64,000 nucleotides of DNA. It comes from Flavobacteriales bacterium. Lineage in GTDB: Bacteria; Bacteroidota; Bacteroidia; Flavobacteriales_F; PHOS-HE28. Each line of letters opens with the position of its first letter. Position 1 is the first letter of the stretch. A program made the translations under genes and the position numbers. The notes below the pieces were generated by a model. It was not told the origin of the DNA, searched no databases, and worked only from the letters and a program-made list of their open reading frames with translations. This document shows positions 55,901 to 64,000 of this stretch, piece by piece. The stretch is from positions 2,213,497 to 2,277,496 of the forward strand of contig CP129489.1 of NCBI GenBank assembly GCA_030584065.1, in the 5' to 3' direction.

Positions 55901-58900
55901 CGGCACCTGGAGCGGGCCGAGCGCAGTGATCGGTGGCATGATCGACCCGGCCACGATGAGCGCGGGTGTCTACACCTACACGGTGGACGGCACGGCGCCC
56001 TGCCCCAGCGAGCAGGCCTCGGTGACCGTCACGATCAGCACGCCGCCCAACGCCGGCACCGATGGCAGCATCACCCTCTGCGCCACCGATGCGCCCGCCT
56101 CGCTCTTCGCGCAGCTCGGCGGCACGCCCGATGCCGGCGGAACCTGGAGCGGGCCCAGTGCGGTGGTCGGCGGTATGATCGACCCGGCAACGATGAGCGC
56201 GGGCACCTACACCTACACGGTGAACGGCACGGCGCCCTGCCCCAGCGAGCAGGCCTCGGTGACCGTCTCGATCAGCACGCCGCCCAACGCCGGCACCGAT
56301 GGCAGCATCACCCTCTGCGCCACTGATGCGCCCGCCTCGCTCTTCGCGCAGCTCGGCGGCACGCCCGATGCAGGCGGAACCTGGAGCGGGCCCAGTGCAG
56401 TGGTCGGCGGCATGATCGACCCGGCCAACATGAGCGCGGGCACCTACACCTACACGGTGAACGGCACGGTGCCCTGCCCCAGCGAGCAGGCCTCGGTGAC
56501 CGTCTCGATCAGCACGCCGCCCAACGCCGGCACCGATGGCAGCATCACCCTCTGCGCCACCGATGCGCCCGCCTCGCTCTTCGCGCAGCTCGGCGGCACG
56601 CCCGATGCCGGCGGAACCTGGAGCGGGCCCAGTGCGGTGGTCGGCGGCATGATCGACCCGGCCACGATGAGCGCGGGTGCCTACACCTACACGGTGAACG
56701 GCACGGCGCCCTGCCCCAGCGAGCAGGCCTCGGTGACCGTCTCGATCAGCACGCCGCCCAACGCCGGCACCGATGGCAGCATCACCCTCTGCGCCACCGA
56801 TGCGCCCGCCTCGCTCTTCGCGCAGCTCGGCGGCACGCCCGATGCCGGCGGAACCTGGAGCGGGCCCAGTGCAGTGGTCGGCGGCATGATCGACCCGGCC
56901 AACATGAGCGCGGGCACCTACACCTACACGGTGAACGGCACGGCGCCCTGCCCCAGCGAGCAGGCCTCGGTGACCGTCTCGATCAGCACGCCGCCCAACG
57001 CCGGCACCGATGGCAGCATCACCCTCTGCGCCACCGATGCGCCCGCCTCGCTCTTCGCGCAGCTCGGCGGCACGCCCGATGCCGGCGGAACCTGGAGCGG
57101 GCCCAGTGCGATCACCGGCGATATGATCGACCCGGCAACGATGAGCGCGGGCACCTACACCTACACGGTGAACGGCACGGCGCCCTGCCCCAGCGAGCAG
57201 GCCTCGGTGACCGTCTCGATCAGCACGCCGCCCAACGCCGGCACCGATGGCAGCATCACCCTCTGCGCCACCGATGCGCCCGCCTCGCTCTTCGCGCAGC
57301 TCGGCGGCACGCCCGATGCCGGCGGAACCTGGAGCGGGCCCAGTGCGGTGGTCGGCGGCATGATCGACCCGGCAACGATGAGCGCGGGCACCTACACCTA
57401 CACGGTGAACGGCACGGCGCCCTGCCCCAGCGAGCAGGCTTCGGTGACCGTCTCGATCAGCACGCCGCCCAACGCCGGCACCGATGGTGCCATCACGGTT
57501 TGCGAGACCGATGGAGACTTCGGGCTATTCGCGTTGCTCGGCGGCTCGCCAGAGCCCGGCGGGACATGGACCTTTGGAGGCGCAGCGCACAGCAGCACAT
57601 TCACGCCGGGTACCGATGCGGCTGGAGCCTATGCGTACATGGTTGCTGGCACAGCGCCCTGCCCTGCTGCTATCGCGGCCATTACGGTCACAGTGAATGC
57701 GATGCCTGACGCGGGCATCAGTGGCGGACTCACGCTATGCTCTTCCAGCCCGTCAACCCCGCTCATGAGCGGCCTGAATGGCACACCCGATTCCGGTGGC
57801 TTTTGGACCGCTCCCGGGGGTGGCCCCGCTACCGGCACGTTCACGCCAGGCGCTAGCTCGACCGGGGACTACACCTATACGGTGAATGGCATCGCTCCAT
57901 GCCCAACCGTGTCGGCCACGGTGACCGTGAGCGTTGTGACCAATCCCGATGCGGGAACACCGGGCAATGCCACACTGTGCACCAGCGATGCACCGATCCT
58001 CCTCTTCAGCCAACTCGGCGGAGCACCCGACGCCGGCGGTAGTTGGAGCGGGCCCTCTCCTGTGGTCGGCGGGCAGTACGATCCGGCAACGATGAGCCCC
58101 GGCGTGTACACCTACACCATCGCGGTGCCGCCACCCTGCGTGAACGCCAGCAGCACGGTCACCATCACCGAGATCGCGCCGCCCAACGCGGGCACCGATG
58201 GCGCACTCACCCTCTGCATCAGCAGCCCGGCGGCATCGCTCTTCGCCGCGCTCGGCGGCGGTGCGCAGCCCGGCGGCAGCTGGAGCGGGCCTTCAACGGT
58301 GGCCGGTGGGCTCTTCGACCCGGCGACGATGGCCGCCGGTGTGTATACCTACACGGTGAACGGCACCACGCCCTGCCCCAGCGACCAGTCGCAGGTGACG
58401 GTGACCGTGGTGAGCGCGCCGGATGCCGGAACGCCCGGCAACGCCACGCTCTGCGCAACCGATGGCGCAATCGACCTTTTCACCGAACTCGGCGGAACAC
58501 CTGATGCGGGCGGCAACTGGAACGGGCCCTCTCCTGTGGTCGGCGGGCAGTACGATCCGGCAACGATGAGCCCCGGCGTGTACACCTACACCATCGCGGT
58601 GCCGCCACCCTGCGTGAACGCCAGCAGCACGGTCACCATCACCGAGATCGCGCCGCCCAACGCGGGCACCGATGGCGCACTCACCCTCTGCATCAGCAGC
58701 CCGGCGGCATCGCTCTTCGCCGCGCTCGGCGGCGGTGCGCAGCCCGGCGGCAGCTGGAGCGGGCCTTCAACGGTGGCCGGTGGGCTCTTCGACCCTGCGA
58801 CGATGGCCGCCGGTGTGTATACCTACACAGTGAACGGCACCACGCCCTGCCCCAGCGACCAGTCGCAGGTGACGGTGACCGTGGTGAGCGCGCCGGATGC

Positions 58901-61900
58901 CGGAACGCCCGGCAACGCCACGCTCTGCGCAACCGATGGCGCAATCGACCTTTTCGCCGAACTCGGCGGAACACCTGATGCGGGCGGCAACTGGAACGGG
59001 CCCTCTCCTGTGGTCGGCGGGCAGTACGATCCGGCAACGATGAGCCCCGGCGTGTACACCTACACCATCGCGGTGCCGCCACCCTGCGTGAACGCCAGCA
59101 GCACGGTCACCATCACCGAGATCGCGCCGCCCAACGCGGGCACCGATGGCGCACTCACCCTCTGCATCAGCAGCCCGGCGGCATCGCTGTTCGCGCAGCT
59201 CGGCGGCGGTGCGCAGCCCGGCGGCAGCTGGAGCGGGCCTTCAACGGTGGCCGGTGGGCTCTTCGACCCTGCGACGATGGCCGCCGGTGTGTATACCTAC
59301 ACAGTGAACGGCACCACGCCCTGCCCCAGCGACCAGTCGCAGGTGACGGTGACCGTGGTGAGCGCGCCGGATGCCGGAACGCCCGGCAACGCCACGCTCT
59401 GCGCAACCGATGGCGCAATCGACCTTTTCGCCGAACTCGGCGGAACACCTGATGCGGGCGGCAACTGGAACGGGCCCTCTCCTGTGGTCGGCGGGCAGTA
59501 CGATCCGGCAACGATGAGCCCCGGCGTGTACACCTACACCATCGCGGTGCCGCCACCCTGCGTGAACGCCAGCAGCACGGTCACCATCACCGAGATCGCG
59601 CCGCCCAACGCGGGCACCGATGGCGCACTCACCCTCTGCATCAGCAGCCCGGCGGCATCGCTGTTCGCGCAGCTCGGCGGCGGTGCGCAGCCCGGCGGCA
59701 GCTGGAGCGGGCCTTCAACGGTGGCCGGTGGGCTCTTCGACCCAGCGATGATGGCCGCCGGTGTGTATACCTACACAGTGAACGGCACCACGCCCTGCCC
59801 CAGCGACCAGTCGCAGGTGACGGTGACTGTGGTGAGTGAGCCGGACCCCGGCGGCCCCGGCTACCTGACCATCTGCGCCACGGATGCACCGGATGACCTC
59901 TTCAGCTACCTCGAAGGCTCGCCGGACCAAGGCGGCATTTGGACTGCGCCGAACGGAACGAGCACCAGCAGCATCTTCGACCCTATCACGATGCCGGGTG
60001 GCGTTTACACCTATACCATCGTGGTGCCGCCACCTTGTGCCAGCGCGAGCAGCACGGTGACCGTGGATGTGATCGCTGCACCTGATGCCGGACTGGATGG
60101 TGCCGCGACACTCTGCCTCACCGGAGCGGCACAGGACCTCTTCACCCTGCTGGGCGGAACACCGCAAGCAGGAGGAGCGTGGAGCACGAGCGCCGGCGCC
60201 CCCTTCAGCGGAACCTTCAACCCCGCCGCCGATGCGCCGGGCGCTTTCACTTACACTGTAGCAGGAACGGCACCCTGCCCGGCCGACGTGGCGAGCGTGA
60301 CCATTGCCGTGACGCAACTGCCCAACGCTGGAAACGATGCCATCCTGAACCTGTGCATCGTGGGAGACCCCGTTGACCTGTTCAGCGCACTTGGCGGTGC
60401 CGACCCGGGCGGTGCTTGGAACGGACCCGGGGGCGCTTCATCGGGCATGTTCTCGCCGGGTACCGGCACGCCGGGCAACTACACCTATACCGTCGCCGGC
60501 TCACCGCCCTGCCCGGAAGCCTCGGCGACCGTTACGGTGAACGTTCTCGCCAATGCGGATGCCGGAGGCGATGGCTCAGTCACACTCTGCGGCAGCGATG
60601 GCCCGGTTCCGCTCTTCGGCCTGCTGCAGGGAAGCCCGGATGAAGGAGGGTCGTGGTTCGCCCCGGATGGAGCGCCGTCGAGCGGCAGCTTCGACCCGGG
60701 CACGAGCCCTGAAGGCATCTATTCCTACATCCTCTACGTGCCTGCGCCCTGCACGAATGACACCGCGCACGTGGTGATGGACGTGGTGGAACCAGTGAGT
60801 GCGGGTACGGCTGGGAGCGCAACCCTGTGCTCGAACGCTCCACCGCTCGCACTCTTCACCGCCCTGGGAGGCTCACCGGATCCCGGTGGCTCATGGTCCG
60901 GCCCCATGGGCGTTACCGAGGGCAGCTTCGACCCGCAGAGCGATGCACCCGGCAGCTATACCTACACCGTGCTCGCCACAGCGCCCTGTCCCAACGCCAG
61001 CGCTGATGTGCTCGTCGACGTGAACCCGCTGCCCGATGCTGGCACTAACGGCTCCATCACACTGTGCCCGGAGTCCTCACCCATCGTGCTCTTCTCGCTA
61101 CTCGGCGGTACGCCCATGCCCGGTGGCGCATGGACCGCTCCTGATGGCCAGCCCAGCAACGGCATATTCGACCCTGCCACCAGTCCGCAAGGCGCCTACA
61201 CCTATACCGTCACCGGCCTTGCGCCGTGCCCGAACGCGGTGGCCAGCTCCACCGCAACGGTGTTCCTGATCGCCCCGCCGAATGCCGGGCCTGACGCCGT
61301 CACCTGCACGCTCGAGTTCAACCTGAGTGCCACCGGCAACTGGGCCAGCGGCTCTTGGAGCGGCCCCGCAGGCATCACCTTCTCCGAACCCACTTCACCG
61401 ACGAGCAGCGTGACCGCCGGCGCGGGTGGCACATATACGTTCACCTGGAACGTGCTCTCGAATGATGGCTGCGCTACGCAGGACCAGGTGTCCATCACCT
61501 TCACCGATGCCATCCTGCCGGCAGTTGCGGCAACGGATGCCATCTGCAACGGCGCGTGCAACGGCACGGCCAGCGTGGCGGCAACAGGAGGGAACGGCAC
61601 TTACAGCTACGCCTGGTCGAACGGCATCGCTGGGAATGCACCAATGGCAGCGGGCATCTGTGCGGGCTCGTACAACGTCACCGTGCTTGACGTGAACAAC
61701 TGCTCAGCCTCGGCACCCTTCACCATCGGCGAGCCGGTAGCGCTCGTGATCGATGCCATAGCCGCCACGGACGAGACCTGCCCGGGCACCTGCGATGGCA
61801 GCATCACCATCACCGATCCTGAAGGGGCGCTCTACAGCATCAATGGTGGCGCGTACCAAGGCGAAGGGCTGTTCACAGGGCTCTGCCCCGGCGCCTTCAC

Positions 61901-62504
61901 CATCACCATGCTCGATGCCAATGGCTGCTCCGCAAGCGGCATCGCCAGCATCCTTTCCCCGGCGCCGGTGGTGGCCGGCTTCACGTACTCCCCAGAGACG
62001 CTCGTAGTGACCAGCGCCACCGCTCAGTTCACCAATGCTTCGAGCCAGAATGCGGTGGCCTTCCATTGGGACTTCAGCGGGCTGGGCACCAGCGCATCCG
62101 TCTCGCCCGCGTTCACCTTCCCCGGCGGGCTGGGCGACAGCTACATGATCTGCCTCACGGCCTACGATGCCAATGGCTGCTCCGATACCCATTGCGAACC
62201 GGTGGAGGTGCTTGATGCCTTAACGGTGCATGTGCCCAATGCCTTCACGCCGAACGGCGACGGGTTCAACGATGACTTCATGCCGGTCTTCAACCTGCCG
62301 CTGCTCGTGCGCGACTATGAGTTCATGATCTTCGACCGCTGGGGCGAGCGCATCCACACCACGGATGCCGTGCATGAACCCTGGAACGGCGCCTACAAAG
62401 GTGAACTGGTCGAAACCGAGGTGTACGTGTGGAAGCTGAAGTGCTTCAACCGCCTCACCAACGAGCTCATCGAGCGAACCGGTCACGTGACGGTGCTGAA
62501 GTAA
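52935..62504 (+). CDS. Giant secreted repeat adhesin 3 (CUB, PKD, P-domain, 26 tandem repeats, type B CTD)
   Basis: 3189 residues. The signal peptide spans about 1-37. The N-terminal 700 residues follow adhesins 1 and 2: CUB-like (TACTGAFLDSGGQGAGGY), PKD (RRWDFGDGTVLN), P-like (MEHSFLGDLIINI, NGTWTFQVCDMWASDNGF) and a DSFGDGWTG segment. Residues 719-2781 are 26 tandem repeats of about 79 residues, each with a P-x-AGT-x-G...LC start, LFAQLGG, a GGTW core, GVYTYTV and a PCP motif. The tail has SprB-like segments (GNGTYSYAWSNGIAG) and a type B C-terminal domain (VHVPNAFTPNGDGFNDDF to the end). The repeats should form a long stalk on the cell surface. Two cysteines per repeat could be disulphide-linked. 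Confidence 0.9.
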   Translation: MKTRYPAVSASFAFPILLRAACLAALLLVGQRTLGQAYPMFNGGATACTGAFLDSGGQGAGGYSNNESLTYTLCPDAPGGAISLNFLTFNLSTAGAAPIDFMAIYDGNSTAAPQLGTWTGNGLQGQVVSASAGNSTGCLTIVFQSNGTGTGVFAASITCYQPCARPTAAATHGAANPQLICPGESVTFNSAASSAAPGFSIASRRWDFGDGTVLNNAPASVAHTYAQPGAYTAQLYLLDNNGCASTNLVDLVTMVGTAPTFGGTNGTLTGCVGETLCLNGAVQGTTWTESPAPNLGSGVFLPDNVGECFESTITFNQFPPGSTLTNVNGLLSICVDMEHSFLGDLIINIISPTGQTVTLHQQGGGGTFLGIPVDNDLQPNAQGTCWNYCWIPTATNGTMADNGQATLPSGNYESLNSLAGLVGSQLNGTWTFQVCDMWASDNGFVCNWGIDFNPALFDDLIAFTPVYGTQCDSSYWTGPNITSQGADCNQACVTPVAPGSYDYVYHVTDNFGCTYDTTLTVTITPAPQVNAGPDASTCNTPVQLGASVVGGGFPTNCSYTLTLYDSFGDGWTGLFGIGSNGSSVTVTVNGTPYSYWLNGGSQASVGIPVSSGATIVVSYTAGSLYNGEQSFTLFNGTGGVVYASPQGPGSGQLWSGAANCPGGNFVYSWSPATGLSDPNIANPIATVGGTTQYCVTVHQVGHPLCTSTDCVTITVDNLVDPGTNASVAACSNGAATNLFAQLGGTPTAGGTWTAPGGGAHSGTFQPGADAPGIYTYTVGGAGACGAPQSSTVNVTVYPLPNAGTSTSLAVCSTDAAQSMFALLGSGAEAGGTWSGPSPVPGGSYNPATMDPGVYTYTVNGTAPCPNATATVTVTESAPPDAGSDATITLCSTSAPLVMVTQLGGSPDGSGTWTDPGGASTSGGFDPAADLPGIYTYTVAGTAPCPNDLATLTININAPPDPGTDGSIALCATDAPASLFAQLGGAPDAGGTWSGPSAVIGGMIDPATMSAGVYTYTVDGTAPCPSEQASVTVTISTPPNAGTDGSITLCATDAPASLFAQLGGTPDAGGTWSGPSAVVGGMIDPATMSAGTYTYTVNGTAPCPSEQASVTVSISTPPNAGTDGSITLCATDAPASLFAQLGGTPDAGGTWSGPSAVVGGMIDPANMSAGTYTYTVNGTVPCPSEQASVTVSISTPPNAGTDGSITLCATDAPASLFAQLGGTPDAGGTWSGPSAVVGGMIDPATMSAGAYTYTVNGTAPCPSEQASVTVSISTPPNAGTDGSITLCATDAPASLFAQLGGTPDAGGTWSGPSAVVGGMIDPANMSAGTYTYTVNGTAPCPSEQASVTVSISTPPNAGTDGSITLCATDAPASLFAQLGGTPDAGGTWSGPSAITGDMIDPATMSAGTYTYTVNGTAPCPSEQASVTVSISTPPNAGTDGSITLCATDAPASLFAQLGGTPDAGGTWSGPSAVVGGMIDPATMSAGTYTYTVNGTAPCPSEQASVTVSISTPPNAGTDGAITVCETDGDFGLFALLGGSPEPGGTWTFGGAAHSSTFTPGTDAAGAYAYMVAGTAPCPAAIAAITVTVNAMPDAGISGGLTLCSSSPSTPLMSGLNGTPDSGGFWTAPGGGPATGTFTPGASSTGDYTYTVNGIAPCPTVSATVTVSVVTNPDAGTPGNATLCTSDAPILLFSQLGGAPDAGGSWSGPSPVVGGQYDPATMSPGVYTYTIAVPPPCVNASSTVTITEIAPPNAGTDGALTLCISSPAASLFAALGGGAQPGGSWSGPSTVAGGLFDPATMAAGVYTYTVNGTTPCPSDQSQVTVTVVSAPDAGTPGNATLCATDGAIDLFTELGGTPDAGGNWNGPSPVVGGQYDPATMSPGVYTYTIAVPPPCVNASSTVTITEIAPPNAGTDGALTLCISSPAASLFAALGGGAQPGGSWSGPSTVAGGLFDPATMAAGVYTYTVNGTTPCPSDQSQVTVTVVSAPDAGTPGNATLCATDGAIDLFAELGGTPDAGGNWNGPSPVVGGQYDPATMSPGVYTYTIAVPPPCVNASSTVTITEIAPPNAGTDGALTLCISSPAASLFAQLGGGAQPGGSWSGPSTVAGGLFDPATMAAGVYTYTVNGTTPCPSDQSQVTVTVVSAPDAGTPGNATLCATDGAIDLFAELGGTPDAGGNWNGPSPVVGGQYDPATMSPGVYTYTIAVPPPCVNASSTVTITEIAPPNAGTDGALTLCISSPAASLFAQLGGGAQPGGSWSGPSTVAGGLFDPAMMAAGVYTYTVNGTTPCPSDQSQVTVTVVSEPDPGGPGYLTICATDAPDDLFSYLEGSPDQGGIWTAPNGTSTSSIFDPITMPGGVYTYTIVVPPPCASASSTVTVDVIAAPDAGLDGAATLCLTGAAQDLFTLLGGTPQAGGAWSTSAGAPFSGTFNPAADAPGAFTYTVAGTAPCPADVASVTIAVTQLPNAGNDAILNLCIVGDPVDLFSALGGADPGGAWNGPGGASSGMFSPGTGTPGNYTYTVAGSPPCPEASATVTVNVLANADAGGDGSVTLCGSDGPVPLFGLLQGSPDEGGSWFAPDGAPSSGSFDPGTSPEGIYSYILYVPAPCTNDTAHVVMDVVEPVSAGTAGSATLCSNAPPLALFTALGGSPDPGGSWSGPMGVTEGSFDPQSDAPGSYTYTVLATAPCPNASADVLVDVNPLPDAGTNGSITLCPESSPIVLFSLLGGTPMPGGAWTAPDGQPSNGIFDPATSPQGAYTYTVTGLAPCPNAVASSTATVFLIAPPNAGPDAVTCTLEFNLSATGNWASGSWSGPAGITFSEPTSPTSSVTAGAGGTYTFTWNVLSNDGCATQDQVSITFTDAILPAVAATDAICNGACNGTASVAATGGNGTYSYAWSNGIAGNAPMAAGICAGSYNVTVLDVNNCSASAPFTIGEPVALVIDAIAATDETCPGTCDGSITITDPEGALYSINGGAYQGEGLFTGLCPGAFTITMLDANGCSASGIASILSPAPVVAGFTYSPETLVVTSATAQFTNASSQNAVAFHWDFSGLGTSASVSPAFTFPGGLGDSYMICLTAYDANGCSDTHCEPVEVLDALTVHVPNAFTPNGDGFNDDFMPVFNLPLLVRDYEFMIFDRWGERIHTTDAVHEPWNGAYKGELVETEVYVWKLKCFNRLTNELIERTGHVTVLK
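56046..57467 (+). repeat. Six near-identical 237-bp repeats
   Basis: Units 5 to 10 of the array, exactly 237 bp each (56046, 56283, 56520, 56757, 56994, 57231). They differ by only a few codons, for example ATMSAG or ANMSAG and AITGDM in unit 9. Confidence 0.95.
57945..59840 (+). repeat. Four near-identical 474-bp dimer repeats
   Basis: Units 13 to 20 form a higher-order repeat: a type starting PDAGTPGNATLC alternates with one starting PNAGTDGALTLC, giving four copies of a 474-bp dimer (57945, 58419, 58893, 59367). Confidence 0.95.
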
Positions 62505-62631
62505 GCCACCCGTCCGCCAGGGGATCCGTTGCACCACGCACACTGCAGCGGCCGCAGGCATCCCGCTCGTCCGGTGCGCGGGCCCAGCCCAGGTGAGGCG
62601 CACGCGGCGCAGGGGCAGCCTCCATGAACGC

Positions 62632-62658
62632 GAACGCCCCGGTGGTCCCGGGGCGTTC
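62632..62658. terminator. Terminator between adhesin 3 and gyrB
   Basis: A perfect 11-bp stem GAACGCCCCGG / CCGGGGCGTTC with a five-base loop, between two convergent genes. Confidence 0.65.
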
Positions 62659-62678
62659 GGTGCGGCCTTGGGGGCCCC

Positions 62679-64000
<1,322 letters not shown>

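Larger units (their letters stand above)
55089..61277 (+). repeat. Array of 26 repeats of about 237 bp within adhesin 3
   Basis: Units start at about 237-bp steps from 55089 to 61277. Outer units are diverged, inner ones nearly identical. Two homogenised blocks stand out and are listed separately. Confidence 0.95.

Noticed and set aside
56046..59840. CRISPR-like regular spacing
   Set aside because: The repeats are 237 and 474 bp, in frame and protein-coding with no spacers; this is a coding tandem repeat.

Overview
The window is chromosomal DNA of a high-GC member of the Bacteroidota, most likely Flavobacteriia-like. The signs are a fused SecDF, a type III glutamine synthetase, DUF2851, a PorE-like T9SS protein, many secreted proteins with type IX secretion (T9SS) C-terminal domains of both the type A and the gliding/type B kind, and promoters of the form TTG-18-TAnCTTCG or TAnnTTTG. 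The placement is inferred from gene families; no rRNA or tRNA gene was seen.

Layout. 1-6592 (minus strand): a metal-handling block of HlyD adaptor, ABC ATPase, AraC regulator with an N-terminal CxxC metal-binding-like segment, small HMA protein, CopA-type ATPase, HMA-DUF3347 lipoprotein, and the start of another exported protein. 6680-14306: an ICMT-like methyltransferase, a CHAD protein, a pyruvate dehydrogenase operon (E1 alpha, a small lipoprotein, E2), cytidine deaminase, a VTC-domain/DUF4956 pair and a DUF2851 protein. The CHAD and VTC genes both point to polyphosphate.

14477-27415: the most unusual part. A roughly 2.2 kb two-gene module is repeated five times in tandem on the minus strand. 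Gene P encodes a secreted LVPNPGFE-type protein with a T9SS type A tail. Gene S encodes a tail-fibre/S74-like secreted protein. Only the last S gene is full length (718 aa); the other four stop at the same domain boundary after about 185 residues, and a decayed remnant lies at the upstream edge. Four module leaders carry an (AG)n microsatellite of different length (14, 15, 22 and 36 units), a conserved plus-strand intrinsic terminator preceded by a -7-like box, and a minus-strand -7-like box upstream of the microsatellite. Leader markers group the copies in mutually incompatible ways, which suggests exchange between copies. This looks like a recombining, repeat-driven surface-protein diversification locus.

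27437-43051: mostly housekeeping genes: pyrF, prfA, purM, porE-like, glnN, a Na+/Ca2+ antiporter, tatA, secDF, a secreted FG-GAP protein on the plus strand, and mdh. 43250-62504 (plus strand): an ECF sigma factor, a membrane-anchored PKD protein carrying a type B-like C-terminal domain (a candidate anti-sigma sensor), and three paralogous giant CUB/PKD/P-domain adhesins. The third adhesin (3189 aa) contains 26 tandem repeats of about 79 residues. The window closes with the 3' part of gyrB on the minus strand.

How it fits together: PorE, SecDF and the sigma/PKD pair belong to envelope and T9SS functions. Ten or more predicted T9SS clients lie in the same 64 kb, in two expanded loci that both show strong internal repetition.
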